Shown: positions 16,413-25,322 of the stretch, in pieces
How positions within the stretch are numbered: the first letter of the stretch is position 1
Layout: each line of letters starts with the position of its first letter
Assembly (NCBI RefSeq): GCF_026339955.1
Contig: NZ_JAPEPW010000001.1
Location: forward strand, 682,001 to 746,000
From: Streptomyces sp. NBC_01549
GTDB lineage: Bacteria > Actinomycetota > Actinomycetes > Streptomycetales > Streptomycetaceae
Direction of reading: 5' to 3'
Length of the DNA stretch: 64,000 nucleotides
Position numbers and translations under genes: made by a program
Notes under the pieces: generated by a model
What the model was told of the DNA's origin: nothing
Seen by the model: the letters and a program-made list of their open reading frames with translations, nothing else
The model's database searches: none

Positions 16413-18728
16413 CTACTGCGCGGCAGCCGCCGCGTGTTGCGCCCGGCTCACGTCGTACACGCCCGGCACGTTCCGCATCGCGCGCATCAGCCCGGGAAGG
16501 TGGGCCGCGTCCGGGAGTTGGAGCGTGTAGGTGTGGCGTACGCGCTGCTGGCTGGGGGGTTCCACGGTCGCCGAGACGATCGCGACGCCCTCCAGGGCGA
16601 TGGCTTCGGTGAGGTCGGCGAGCAGATGCGGGCGCCCGAAGGACTCGGCGACCAGCGTGACCCGGCACTCGGCGGTGTCGCCCCAGCGCACTTCCACCTC
16701 CGCGCGCCCCGAGCTCTTCATGCGCGCCACTCCGGCGCACTCCACGCGGTGGACGGTCACCACTCCCCCGCGTACGGCGAAGCCGGTCACCTCGTCGGGC
16801 GGTACGGGCGTACAGCAGCCCGCGAGACGTGCGGAGGCGCCGGGCTGGTCGACGACGGCGTTCGCGGTGGCGGGGCGGGCGGCGTGGGTGCCGGTGGGGC
16901 GGGCGGCGGATGCGTCCGAGGGGCGGGTCGTGGGGGCCTCGACGGGCGGCCTGGGGGCCGCGGCGGGGGTCTCGGTCGTGTCCGGGGCTTCCCGGACCGC
17001 CGGGTCCTGTGTGTCGGCGGGCGAGGGGTGCGCGGCCAGCCAGCGTTGGATGGCGATCCGCGCGGCGGGCGTGTGCGCGTGCTCCAGCCACTCTCTGGAG
17101 GGCTCCGAGGCGGGGTCCTGGCCCATGAGGAGCTGCACGGTGTCGCCGTCCTTCAGGACCGTACTGAGCGTCGCCAGGCGGCCGTTGACGCGGGCGCCGA
17201 TGCAGGCGTGCGCGTCCTCGCCGTACTGGGCGTACGCGGCGTCCACACAACTGGCTCCCTCGGGAAGGCCCAACGCGCCGCCGTCGGCGCGGAAGACGGT
17301 GATCTCGCGGTCCTGGGCGAGGTCTTCGCGCAGCGTCGACCAGAACGTGTCCGGGTCCGGAGCGCCCTCCTGCCAGTCGAGGAGCCGGGAGAGCCAGCCG
17401 GGGCGGGTGGGGTCCACCCGCTCGCCGTCCACCAGGCGTCCGCCGACGCCGTCCGACCGGCCCTCGGACTGCTCGTCCGACTGCTCCTCCATAGGCGGAG
17501 CGTAGGGATTGCCGAGTGCGATGACCCCGGCCTCGGCGACCTTGTGCATCTGGTGGGTGCGGATGAGCACTTCGGCGATCTCGCCGTCGCCGCTCGCGAC
17601 GGCGGTGTGCAGCGACTGGTACAGGTTGAACTTGGGGACCGCGATGAAGTCCTTGAACTCCGAGACGACCGGAGTGAGACAGGTGTGCAGTTCGCCGAGG
17701 ACCCCGTAGCAGTCGGCGTCCTCGTTCACGAGCACGAGGAGGCGTCCGAAGTCGGCGCCCCGCATGGGGCCGCGTTTGCGTGACACGCGGTGCACGGAGA
17801 CGAAGTGCCGTGGCCTGATGAGCACTTCGGCCTGGATCCCGGCGTCGCGCAGGACCGTGCGCACCTCTTCGGCGATCTCGGCGAGCGGGTCGCTCGCGCG
17901 CGAGGCGTTGTCGACGATCAGTTCCCGGGTGTGCTCGTACTCCTCGGGATGCAGGATCGCGAAGACGAGGTCCTCGAGCTCGGTCTTGAGCGCCTGGACA
18001 CCCAGCCGTTCGGCGAGCGGGATCAGCACGTCTCTGGTGACCTTGGCGATGCGCTCCTGTTTCTCGGGGCGCATGACGCCGAGCGTGCGCATGTTGTGCA
18101 GGCGGTCGGCGAGTTTGATCGACATCACACGGACGTCGTTGCCGGTGGCGACGAGCATCTTGCGGAACGTCTCGGGCTCGGCGGCCGCCCCGTAGTCCAC
18201 CTTTTCCAGCTTGGTGACGCCGTCGACGAGATAGCAGACCTCGTCGCCGAACTCCTCGCGCACCTGATCGAGCGTCACTTCCGTGTCCTCGACGGTGTCG
18301 TGGAGCAGGGAGGCGGTCAACGTCGTGGTCTCCGCGCCGAGTTCGGCGAGAATCAGGGTCACGGCGAGCGGATGGGTGATGTACGGCTCACCGCTCTTGC
18401 GCATCTGGCCGCGGTGCGAGGACTCCGCCAGCACATAGGCCCGGCGCAGCGGTTCCAGGTTCGCGTCGGGGTGGTGGGCGCGGTGCGCCTCGGCCACGTG
18501 GCCGATCGCGTCGGGCAGCCGGTCGCGGGATGTCGTGCCGAGCAGCGCGGCACGGCCGATGCGGCGTAGATCGATCCGCGGACGGCTCTTCTTGCGGTGC
18601 GATGGGGATACCCCCTGCTCATGGGGGTCCCCCCGCTCGAGCGAAGTCGAGAGTGGGGGAGAAGCCGAGAGCTTGGGGGAGGGCGTTGCAGGGGCTGGCG
18701 TCGCGGGGTTCGTCGCCTCCGCACTCAT
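16413..18728 (-). CDS. rshA: RelA/SpoT homologue RshA ((p)ppGpp metabolism)
   Basis: A 771-aa RSH protein. ATG at 18728 follows GGAGGTGCCC. Order: a disordered Pro/Ser N-terminus (1-55), an HD hydrolase domain with LLHDTVEDTE and KLADRLHNMRTLGVM, a synthetase-like domain with FKDFIAVPKFNLYQSLHT and EVLIRT, a TGS domain (ITVFRADGGA to VNGRLATLSTVLKDGD), a Pro/Ala/Thr linker, and a C-terminal conserved-cysteine/ACT region (AGCCTPVPPDEVTGF). The hydrolase residues look intact. The synthetase domain is divergent: the Arg-rich strand before the YQSLHT motif reads GRLLVLV instead of a RxxAxRVI-like sequence. It corresponds to the second RSH of Streptomyces, not the main RelA. Confidence 0.93.
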   Translation of the reverse strand: MSAEATNPATPAPATPSPKLSASPPLSTSLERGDPHEQGVSPSHRKKSRPRIDLRRIGRAALLGTTSRDRLPDAIGHVAEAHRAHHPDANLEPLRRAYVLAESSHRGQMRKSGEPYITHPLAVTLILAELGAETTTLTASLLHDTVEDTEVTLDQVREEFGDEVCYLVDGVTKLEKVDYGAAAEPETFRKMLVATGNDVRVMSIKLADRLHNMRTLGVMRPEKQERIAKVTRDVLIPLAERLGVQALKTELEDLVFAILHPEEYEHTRELIVDNASRASDPLAEIAEEVRTVLRDAGIQAEVLIRPRHFVSVHRVSRKRGPMRGADFGRLLVLVNEDADCYGVLGELHTCLTPVVSEFKDFIAVPKFNLYQSLHTAVASGDGEIAEVLIRTHQMHKVAEAGVIALGNPYAPPMEEQSDEQSEGRSDGVGGRLVDGERVDPTRPGWLSRLLDWQEGAPDPDTFWSTLREDLAQDREITVFRADGGALGLPEGASCVDAAYAQYGEDAHACIGARVNGRLATLSTVLKDGDTVQLLMGQDPASEPSREWLEHAHTPAARIAIQRWLAAHPSPADTQDPAVREAPDTTETPAAAPRPPVEAPTTRPSDASAARPTGTHAARPATANAVVDQPGASARLAGCCTPVPPDEVTGFAVRGGVVTVHRVECAGVARMKSSGRAEVEVRWGDTAECRVTLVAESFGRPHLLADLTEAIALEGVAIVSATVEPPSQQRVRHTYTLQLPDAAHLPGLMRAMRNVPGVYDVSRAQHAAAAAQ

Positions 18729-18964
18729 GGGCACCTCCGGCTGCGTAGACCGGCGGACGGGGTGCCCCAGGGCGTACACGGCACAGGGGTTGGTGTCGAT
18801 TCCCCCGTCCGGGCCGGTGCTTGATGCTACCGAGCCCACCACGCCCGGCTGACCGCCTCTCGCCGAGCGTGAAACGGATCACCCATTCGAGCGAAGGTTC
18901 AGGGGGTTTACGGACGCGAGGTTTTGGAAGGTACGGGGGTTACGACATCGTCCGGGACGTCCGC

Positions 18965-19834
18965 TCAGAGCTGGACGGTGTCCAGCCACTCCGCGTCGAG
19001 CTCGCCCTCGGCGACGATCACCGCGGGGCCGGTCATCTCGATCTCGCCGTCCGGGTGCTCGGTGATCACCAGGCGGCCGCCGGGCACGTCGACGGTGTAC
19101 GTCGACGGAGTGCCCGTCACGGCCGGGTCGGCGCCGTCACGGCGGGCCGCCGCGACGGCCACGGCGCAGGCGCCCGTGCCGCACGAGCGGGTCTCCCCGG
19201 AGCCTCGCTCGTGGACGCGCACGGCGACGTGACGCGGCCCCCGGTCGACCACGAATTCGACGTTCACCCCGTCCGGGTATGCCGTGGCCGGAGCGAACGG
19301 CGGCGGCGTGTAGAGGTTGCCGGCGTGCGCGAGGTCGTCCACGAAGGCGACGGCGTGCGGGTTACCCATGTTGACGTTGCGCGCGGGCCAGCTGTGCTCG
19401 CCGACGCTCACGGTGACGTCCCCTTCGGGGAGGACCGCCTTGCCCATGCCGACGGTGACGTCGCCGTCCTTGGCGAGATGCACGCTCTTCACGCCCCCGC
19501 GGGTGGCGACCGCGATGTCTCCCTCGGTCACATGTCCGGCGCGCTGGAGGTAGCGCGCGAACACCCGCACTCCGTTGCCGCACATCTCCGCGACCGAACC
19601 GTCGCCGTTGCGGTAGTCCATGAACCACTCCGCCTCGGCCGCCATCTCCTGGGCCTCGGGGTGCGCGGCGGACCGTACGACATGCAGCAGACCGTCGCCG
19701 CCGATGCCCGCGCGGCGGTCGCACAGGGCGGCCACGGCGGTCGGGGGCAGGTCGATGGCGTTCTCCGGGTCCGGGACGATCACGAAGTCGTTCTCGGTCC
19801 CGTGTCCCTTGAGGAAGGCGATCCGCGTGCTCAT
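18965..19834 (-). CDS. dapF: Diaminopimelate epimerase
   Basis: A 289-aa DapF, which interconverts LL- and meso-diaminopimelate for lysine and peptidoglycan. The two catalytic cysteines are Cys85 in EMCGNG and Cys218 in RSCGTGAC. Substrate-binding sequences include FLKGHGTENDFVIVPD, NMGNPHAV and GVNVEFV. Length and motifs are normal for actinobacterial DapF. It sits between a membrane protein gene and rshA on the same strand. The 236-bp gap to rshA (18729-18964) shows no gene. Confidence 0.97.
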   Translation of the reverse strand: MSTRIAFLKGHGTENDFVIVPDPENAIDLPPTAVAALCDRRAGIGGDGLLHVVRSAAHPEAQEMAAEAEWFMDYRNGDGSVAEMCGNGVRVFARYLQRAGHVTEGDIAVATRGGVKSVHLAKDGDVTVGMGKAVLPEGDVTVSVGEHSWPARNVNMGNPHAVAFVDDLAHAGNLYTPPPFAPATAYPDGVNVEFVVDRGPRHVAVRVHERGSGETRSCGTGACAVAVAAARRDGADPAVTGTPSTYTVDVPGGRLVITEHPDGEIEMTGPAVIVAEGELDAEWLDTVQL

Positions 19835-19897
19835 CCCTCGATCCTACGGGGTCGGTCCGACACCCCGGTCCCGCTGGCGCCCCGGCCGGGGCGGGCC

Positions 19898-20503
19898 TCA
19901 GCGGAGGCGGGCGACGCGCCCGACGGCGAGCACCGCCACCGCCGCGACCACCACGACGTACGCGAGCACGACACGCCAGTCCAGGCGGCGGCCGGAGCCG
20001 CGCGGCGGAAGGCCCGGCCAGGTGTAGCCGACCCGGCGGGCGGCCATCATGCCCCAGCCCGCGGCGCACGAGCAGATCAGCAGGCCGAGCATGGCGACCA
20101 CCGCACCGCCGTCACCGAACTCGAAGGCCAGCGGGAAGGCGAACATCAGCGAGCCCGTCGCGGCCAGGATCACGATCGGCGCGAGCTGCCAGATCCGAAG
20201 TCGACGCTGCGGGCGCAGTTCGACCTCGACCTCGGGCTGCACCATCTCGTCCGGTTCCGGTCCGTCGGCGGTCACGCCGCCGACAGGCTCGTCGGGCCCG
20301 TCGGAACTCAGCGGGGCCCCGTCGGAACTCAGTCGCTCACCGTCGCCGTTCAGCCGCTCGCCGTCGTCGCTCAGTCGGTCTCCGTCAGTGCTCAGACGAT
20401 CGATGACGAGGTCCTGACGTTCCAGCGGCTGCTGCGGCTTCTGCTGCTCCGGCGCGGTGTCGTGCTCCGCGTCCTGTGCGGTGTCGCGAGGGCCGGCCTC
20501 CAT
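19898..20503 (-). CDS. Membrane protein with acidic repeat-rich N-terminal region
   Basis: About 201 aa. ATG at 20503 is chosen because GGGAGGG lies 8 bp upstream; the open frame also allows a GTG at 20533 without a ribosome site. The cytoplasmic-type N-terminal half is Gln/Asp/Glu-rich and carries about five imperfect heptads of the form RLSxDGx (about residues 34-68). The C-terminal half has three hydrophobic segments (APIVILAATGSLMFAFPLAF, VVAMLGLLICSCAAGWGMMA, VVLAYVVVVAAVAVLAV). The family is not recognised. It is 108 bp downstream of miaA on the same strand. Confidence 0.75.
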   Translation of the reverse strand: MEAGPRDTAQDAEHDTAPEQQKPQQPLERQDLVIDRLSTDGDRLSDDGERLNGDGERLSSDGAPLSSDGPDEPVGGVTADGPEPDEMVQPEVEVELRPQRRLRIWQLAPIVILAATGSLMFAFPLAFEFGDGGAVVAMLGLLICSCAAGWGMMAARRVGYTWPGLPPRGSGRRLDWRVVLAYVVVVAAVAVLAVGRVARLR

Positions 20504-20611
20504 CACCACGCGCCCTCCCAACTCGGACTCCACTTGGTCGATCGAAGCTCGATGATGGCACGACGCCGGAGGCCCGGACGGCGGCCGGGGCGTCCCGATG
20601 CCATGACGTGA

Positions 20612-21550
20612 TCAGGCTGTGACCGGTCGTTCGACCAACGCCAGCGCGAGCCGCGGGAGTTCCGTGAGATCCGCCGCGGCGCCGCTCAGCCAGTGCACCC
20701 GGGGATCGCGCCGGAACCAGGAGTCCTGACGCCGGGCGAAGCGTTTGGTGGCGCGTACGGTCTCGGCGCGCGCCTCGGCGTCGGTGCACTCCCCGGCGAG
20801 CGCCGCGAGCACCTGCTGGTACCCGAGCGCACGCGATGCCGTACGCCCCTCGCGCAGACCCTCCGCCTCCAGCGTGCGCACCTCGTCGACGAGCCCCGCC
20901 TCCCACATGCGGTCGACGCGGCGCGCGATGCGCTCGTCGAGCTCGGGGCGCATGACGTCGACGCCGATCTGCAGGGTGTCGTAGACGGAGTCGTGGCCGG
21001 GGAGGTTGGCGGTGAAGGGTTTTCCGGTGATCTCGATGACCTCGAGGGCGCGGACGATACGGCGGCCGTTGCTGGGCAGGATCGCGTGCGCGGCCTCCGG
21101 ATCGGCCATGGCCAGACGCGCGTGCAGCGCTCCGGAGCCACGCAGCGCGAGCTCCTCCTCCAGCCGGGCCCGTACCTCGGGGTCGGTGCCGGGGAACTCC
21201 AGGTTGTCGACGGCTCCGCGGACATACAGCCCGGAGCCGCCCACCAGGATCGGCCAGCGGCCCTCGGCGAGCAGCGCGTCGATACGGGCACGGGCGAGCC
21301 GCTGGTACTCGGCGACGCTGGCCGTGACGGTCACATCCCAGATGTCCAGGAGGTGGTGCGGAATCCCGCCGCGCTCCTGCGGCGTCAGCTTGGCGGTACC
21401 GATGTCCATCCCTCGGTACAGCTGCATGGAGTCGGCGTTGACGACCTCGCCGCCGAGCCGTTGGGCGAGGTAAACGCCCAGATCGGACTTTCCTGCGGCG
21501 GTCGGTCCTACTACGGCGATGACCCGGGGGGCGGGGGGTGCGCTACTCAC
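20612..21550 (-). CDS. miaA: tRNA dimethylallyltransferase
   Basis: A 312-aa MiaA, which adds a dimethylallyl group to N6 of A37 in tRNAs reading UNN codons. The P-loop GPTAAGKSDL is at residues 12-21, followed by NADSMQLYRGMDIGTAK, PHHLLDIWD, GGSGLYVRG and NGRRIVRALEVIEITGKP. The C-terminal FARRQDSWFRRDPRVHWL is the tRNA-contact region. miaB, which acts on the product, is about 1.7 kb away on the same strand with two small opposite-strand genes between. Confidence 0.98.
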   Translation of the reverse strand: MSSAPPAPRVIAVVGPTAAGKSDLGVYLAQRLGGEVVNADSMQLYRGMDIGTAKLTPQERGGIPHHLLDIWDVTVTASVAEYQRLARARIDALLAEGRWPILVGGSGLYVRGAVDNLEFPGTDPEVRARLEEELALRGSGALHARLAMADPEAAHAILPSNGRRIVRALEVIEITGKPFTANLPGHDSVYDTLQIGVDVMRPELDERIARRVDRMWEAGLVDEVRTLEAEGLREGRTASRALGYQQVLAALAGECTDAEARAETVRATKRFARRQDSWFRRDPRVHWLSGAAADLTELPRLALALVERPVTA

Positions 21551-21733
21551 CGCCCCAGTCTTGCAAACGTCGGGGCCTCTCCTCGAACGAGCTACGTGAC
21601 GCCACGGGCTCGGGGTCGTTGCCAGTTGCGAGGTTCCAGCCGCCGGTTTTCGAGAACCGGTGACCCGTGCGACGCAATGGGACGCACCGGGTGACGCGGG
21701 ATTTCGCCCTCACGAGTAACGTATGGAGTGGAT

Positions 21734-22027
21734 ATGGGCGTTTTTGCACGACTTCTTGGAAGGTCGAAGGCCTTGGAGGAGGCGTCAACCGCCGCGGTGC
21801 AGGTCGACACGCGAACGGCCGATACCGAGGCGGAGGTGACGGAGGAGGCTAAGGGTTCGTCCGAGAAGCCCGAAGGCTCCGAGAGCCCGGGGGGCTCCGC
21901 GGGCGAAGGCGGGGCCGCGGCGACCGAGCCCGCGGAGGCCACCGCCAAGGATGACGTCGAGATCCCCCAGCAACAGACCGCCGAGAAGGCCGCCGACAAC
22001 GAGGCCGGCGAAAACGCCCGCACGTAA
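21734..22027 (+). CDS. Small acidic protein of unknown function
   Basis: About 97 aa. ATG at 21734 has GGAG five bases upstream; a GTG two codons earlier is an alternative. The N-terminus MGVFARLLGRSKALEE is a short amphipathic helix. The remainder is Glu/Ala/Gly-rich, acidic and probably disordered, with no cysteines or membrane segment. It lies 24 bp upstream of the MT0933-like gene on the same strand, so the pair probably forms a two-gene operon divergent from miaA. No function can be assigned. Confidence 0.7.
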   Translation: MGVFARLLGRSKALEEASTAAVQVDTRTADTEAEVTEEAKGSSEKPEGSESPGGSAGEGGAAATEPAEATAKDDVEIPQQQTAEKAADNEAGENART

Positions 22028-22051
22028 CTGTCCCGCGAGGGAAGGTGGACC

Positions 22052-22324
22052 ATGAGTCTCCTGGACAATTTGAAAGCCAAGCTGGCACCCGCCAAGGACA
22101 AGGTCTCGGACCTCGCGCAACAGCACGGGGACAAGGTCACTCACGGTCTCGACAAGGCCGCGAAGGTGGTCGACGAAAAGACCAAGGGCAAGTACAGCGA
22201 CAAGATCCAGACGGGCACGGGCAAGGCGAAGGGCGCCATGGACCGACTCGCCCACCACCACCACAAGGAGACCGGCGGCGCCACACCGCCGCCGGACGTG
22301 CCCCCACCGCCTCCGGCGCCCTGA
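22052..22324 (+). CDS. Antitoxin MT0933 (Rv0909)-like small protein
   Basis: A 90-aa Lys/Ala-rich helical protein. ATG at 22052 follows GAAGGTGG. The core LDKAAKVVDEKTKGKYSDKI matches the MT0933/Rv0909 antitoxin family pattern. The C-terminus has a His4 stretch and a Pro-rich tail (TPPPDVPPPPPAP). In mycobacteria the relative is paired with a toxin; here the partner is the acidic protein at 21734, which resembles no toxin. The function as an antitoxin is therefore doubtful; such proteins are widespread in Streptomyces without toxins. Confidence 0.8.
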   Translation: MSLLDNLKAKLAPAKDKVSDLAQQHGDKVTHGLDKAAKVVDEKTKGKYSDKIQTGTGKAKGAMDRLAHHHHKETGGATPPPDVPPPPPAP

Positions 22325-22335
22325 AGGGCATACAT

Positions 22336-22410
22336 CCGGTATCGCAGTACGGGTATCGCAGTACAGGTATCGCGTGATCGGTGTCGCATGACCGGTGTCG
22401 CATGACCGGT
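22336..22410. repeat. 14-bp tandem repeat, five units plus a partial
   Basis: GGT of each unit falls at 22338, 22352, 22366, 22380, 22394 and 22408, an exact 14-bp period. Early units read GGTATCGCAGTACx and later ones GGTGTCGCATGACC. It starts 11 bp after the MT0933-like stop and precedes a terminator hairpin. Not coding, since the period is not a multiple of 3. Confidence 0.85.
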
Positions 22411-22438
22411 ACACGTACCCGTGCGCACAGGCACACAT

Positions 22439-22482
22439 CGGCGGACGGCCGCGGAGCACACTGGGCTCCCGGCCGTCCGCCG
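22439..22482. terminator. Bidirectional terminator hairpin
   Basis: A perfect 13-bp stem CGGCGGACGGCCG / CGGCCGTCCGCCG enclosing an 18-base loop that can itself pair (GGAGC / GCTCC). It lies between the convergent MT0933-like gene and the LigB-like gene. Confidence 0.85.
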
Positions 22483-22524
22483 TGTCCGGGCTCGGTACCG
22501 TCGGCCCCGGCTCTCGGCGGAGCC

Positions 22525-23244
22525 CTAGGACCAGGCCGCCACCACGTACCCCACCCCGTACGGCGCGTCCTCGTACAGCAGGGCACCGCCCAGGTCCGCG
22601 CCCTCGGCCGCGCCGGCGAGGACCTGCCAGGGGGCCCGCCCGGAAACCTTCAGTTCGTACGCCAGCTCGGCGTCCAGCGCCTTCAGGGCCGCCACGTCCG
22701 CCGCTCCCAGCGCCCGCGCGACCTCCGCGTCGAAGCCCACCGCGCGCTTGTCGAGATAGCCGGGCGCCTTGAGCGTGCGGCACGCGCTGGCGTCGCCCAT
22801 CACCAGCAGGGCCACCCGGTCGGCCCGCGTGACGATCCCCGCTCCGGCCTGGACGCACCGCTCGGCCTCGAGAGCTTCCCCCACGCCAAGCCCTTCGACG
22901 GGGGCGTCCGACCAGTCCGTGCGCTCCAGCAGCCAGGCGGCGACGGCGAGCGAGGGCGGGAGCGGACGCTCCGCCGCCCCGGGAAGCGACGCGCCTTCCC
23001 CGAGGCGTACGTCGAGGTCCACACCGAACCCGCGGAACGAGCCCGGCGCACCCTCCGGGTACGGCCCGCGCCCGCTCTGTCCGGCGGGCGCGACCACGAC
23101 CAGCAGGTCGGGGCGCGAGGCGGCGAGCACGCCCAGGGCGTCCGTGCAGGCCGCGCGCGCGGCGGCCAGCTCCGGTGCCGCACCAGCGGCGACCCGGGGG
23201 ACGAGCAGCGGCGGACAGGGGCAGACTGCGGCGGCTACAAGCAT
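22525..23244 (-). CDS. Class III extradiol dioxygenase (LigB)-like protein
   Basis: About 239 aa; ATG at 23244 gives MLVAAAVCPCPPLLVPRVA. The fold resembles LigB/MEMO-type class III extradiol dioxygenases, with LLVVVAPAGQ, SLAVAAWLLERTDW and LLVMGDASACRT. The metal-ligand histidines of true dioxygenases are not evident at the usual N-terminal place (CPCPPLLVP instead of HxPxHVP), so catalysis is uncertain. A copy next to miaB is, from memory, conserved in Streptomyces. It follows miaB by 52 bp on the same strand and may be co-transcribed. Confidence 0.75.
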   Translation of the reverse strand: MLVAAAVCPCPPLLVPRVAAGAAPELAAARAACTDALGVLAASRPDLLVVVAPAGQSGRGPYPEGAPGSFRGFGVDLDVRLGEGASLPGAAERPLPPSLAVAAWLLERTDWSDAPVEGLGVGEALEAERCVQAGAGIVTRADRVALLVMGDASACRTLKAPGYLDKRAVGFDAEVARALGAADVAALKALDAELAYELKVSGRAPWQVLAGAAEGADLGGALLYEDAPYGVGYVVAAWS

Positions 23245-23296
23245 GATCGGCAGCGTAACCCCGCGCGGCCGGTCGAGGGTCCTCCCCGGCCCGAGG

Positions 23297-24826
23297 TCAG
23301 TCGCAGCCGCACCCGCTGCCGGTGGCCACTGGCAGCGGCTCCGGGGCACCGATCCTGGGCAGCCCCAGCATCACACCGGCGGGCTTCGACGCCTCGGCCG
23401 CGTTGCGCTTCTCCCAGGCGTCCCCCGCACGCGTGCGGCGCACGTCCAGGACGGCGCCCTCGGCGAGCAGGTGATGCGGAGCGGCGTACGTGATCTCGAC
23501 GGTGACCACGTCACCGGGGCGTACGTCCTGGTCGGGCTTGGTGAAGTGGACCAGGCGGTTGTCGGGGGCACGACCGGAGAGGCGGTGGGTGGCGCCGTCC
23601 TTGCGGCCCTCGCCCTCGGCGACCATCAGCTCCAGGGTGCGGCCGACCTGCTTCTTGTTCTCGTCCCAGGAGATCTCCTCCTGGAGGGCGACGAGACGCT
23701 CGTAACGCGCCTGGACGACCTCCTTGGGGATCTGGTTCTCCATGGTGGCGGCCGGGGTGCCGGGGCGCTTGGAGTACTGGAACGTGAACGCCTGTGCGAA
23801 GCGCGCCTGACGCACCGCGTGCATCGTCTGCTCGAAGTCCTCCTCGGTCTCGCCGGGGAAGCCCACGATGATGTCGGTGGTGATGGCGGCGTGCGGAATG
23901 GCGGCGCGCACCTTCTCGATGATCCCCAGGTAGCGGTCCTGGCGGTAGGACCGGCGCATGGCCTTGAGGATCGGGTCCGAACCGGACTGCATCGGCATGT
24001 GCAGCTGCGGCATCACGTTCGGCGTCTCGGCCATGGCGGCGATGACGTCGTCGGTGAAGTCACGGGGGTGCGGGGAGGTGAACCGGACCCGCTCCAGGCC
24101 CTCGATCTGCCCGCAGGCCCGCAGCAGCTTGCTGAACGCCTCTCGGTCGCCGATGTCGCTGCCGTACGCGTTGACGTTCTGCCCGAGCAGCGTGATCTCC
24201 GAGACACCCTCGCCGACCAGCGCATCGATCTCGGCGAGGATGTCGCCCGTCCTGCGGTCCTTCTCCTTGCCGCGCAGCGCCGGGACGATGCAGAAGGTGC
24301 AGGTGTTGTTGCAGCCGACAGAGATGGAGACCCAGGCCGCGTACGCGCTCTCGCGGCGGGTGGGCAGCGTGGACGGGAACGCCTCCAGGGACTCGGCGAT
24401 CTCGACCTGCGCCTCTTCCTGCACGCGGGCGCGCTCCAGCAGGACCGGCAGCTTGCCGATGTTGTGCGTACCGAAGACGACGTCCACCCAGGGCGCCCTC
24501 TTCACGATGGTGTCGCGGTCCTTCTGCGCCAGACAGCCGCCGACGGCGATCTGCATCCCGGGGCGCTTCGTCTTCATGGGCGCGAGGCGGCCGAGGTTGC
24601 CGTACAGCCTGTTGTCGGCGTTCTCCCGCACGGCGCAGGTGTTGAAGACGACGACGTCCGCGTCACCGTCGGCCCCCTCGGGCGCGCGGACATAACCGGC
24701 GCCTTCGAGGAGCCCGGAGAGCCGTTCGGAGTCGTGGACGTTCATCTGGCACCCGTAGGTGCGTACCTCATAGGTCTTGGGTTCCTGAACGTCCACTACC
24801 TGACTCCGGTCGCTGCTGCTGGTCAT
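23297..24826 (-). CDS. miaB: tRNA-2-methylthio-N6-dimethylallyladenosine synthase
   Basis: A 509-aa radical-SAM methylthiotransferase that converts i6A37 to ms2i6A37. The N-terminal UPF0004 domain holds Cys26, Cys64 and Cys98 for the auxiliary Fe-S cluster. The radical-SAM motif is CNNTCTFC (Cys172, Cys176, Cys179). A TRAM domain ([16 protein letters not shown] to [13 protein letters not shown]) precedes a C-terminal extension ending in CGCD. Everything expected for MiaB is present. It works after MiaA (20612-21550). Confidence 0.98.
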   Translation of the reverse strand: MTSSSDRSQVVDVQEPKTYEVRTYGCQMNVHDSERLSGLLEGAGYVRAPEGADGDADVVVFNTCAVRENADNRLYGNLGRLAPMKTKRPGMQIAVGGCLAQKDRDTIVKRAPWVDVVFGTHNIGKLPVLLERARVQEEAQVEIAESLEAFPSTLPTRRESAYAAWVSISVGCNNTCTFCIVPALRGKEKDRRTGDILAEIDALVGEGVSEITLLGQNVNAYGSDIGDREAFSKLLRACGQIEGLERVRFTSPHPRDFTDDVIAAMAETPNVMPQLHMPMQSGSDPILKAMRRSYRQDRYLGIIEKVRAAIPHAAITTDIIVGFPGETEEDFEQTMHAVRQARFAQAFTFQYSKRPGTPAATMENQIPKEVVQARYERLVALQEEISWDENKKQVGRTLELMVAEGEGRKDGATHRLSGRAPDNRLVHFTKPDQDVRPGDVVTVEITYAAPHHLLAEGAVLDVRRTRAGDAWEKRNAAEASKPAGVMLGLPRIGAPEPLPVATGSGCGCD

Positions 24827-24860
24827 CCCTCAAGGGTAGGCGCTCCGGAAGGATGCCTAA

Positions 24861-25058
24861 TCTTCGGTTTCGGCACGGGGGCTCGGCCTACCGCTTCATC
24901 GGCCGGCGGCTCACTCGCGGGCACCGGCGCCGGGGGCGCCGCGACAGGCGTCACCGCCCTGGCCGCCGGGACGGCTCATCGTGGTGATCGTGGTCGCCGG
25001 GACCGCGGCGGTGCGACGATCCGCGATGCGCGCTCACAAGGACGACCGCCTGCCCTAG
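24861..25058 (+). pseudogene. Possible remnant of a membrane-protein C-terminus
   Basis: This frame is open from a TAA at 24858 to a TAG at 25056. Its last part reads PPWPPGRLIVVIVVAG then RRSAMRAHKDDRLP, which looks like a single membrane segment with a basic tail. There is no plausible start codon, so it is at best a 3' fragment. The rest of the 257-bp gap upstream of miaB shows nothing definite. Confidence 0.25.
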
Positions 25059-25083
25059 GCCCTGTCGTGCCGGCCATCCGGGC

Positions 25084-25314
25084 TCAGGAATTCAGGGGCG
25101 GCAGATCGGCGTGGAAGCGGTTCTCCCCCATCAAGTAAGCCGCGTGCGGTGCCAGATAGGAACGCTGACGGCGACCGTGCACGATGTCGTCCGCCGTCGC
25201 CACGAGCACGCCGCGATCCGTGGGGTCCGAGGCCAGGGCCGTCAAGGCGTCCCGCAGCCGGATGCCTTCGGGGGTGTCGAGGCTGAGGTCCCAGATGTCG
25301 AAGAGCCGGACCAC
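25084..25314 (-). pseudogene. Orphan C-terminal fragment, family unknown
   Basis: A 76-aa reading with protein-like composition (VRLFDIWDLSLDTPEGIRL, GVLVATADDIVHGRR, YLMGENRFHADLPP). In-frame coding character continues a few codons upstream of the GTG to a TGA near 25350, so the start is not convincing and no ribosome site is seen. It ends 38 codons of noncoding DNA away from nothing else on this strand. It is interleaved with CHAT gene fragments on the other strand. Read as a broken gene of unknown family. Confidence 0.4.
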
Positions 25315-25322
25315 GCGGTAGG

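Noticed and set aside
23700..25138. Long plus-strand frame antisense to miaB
   Set aside because: MiaB radical-SAM and TRAM motifs are all on the minus strand. The plus frame has no recognisable domain.
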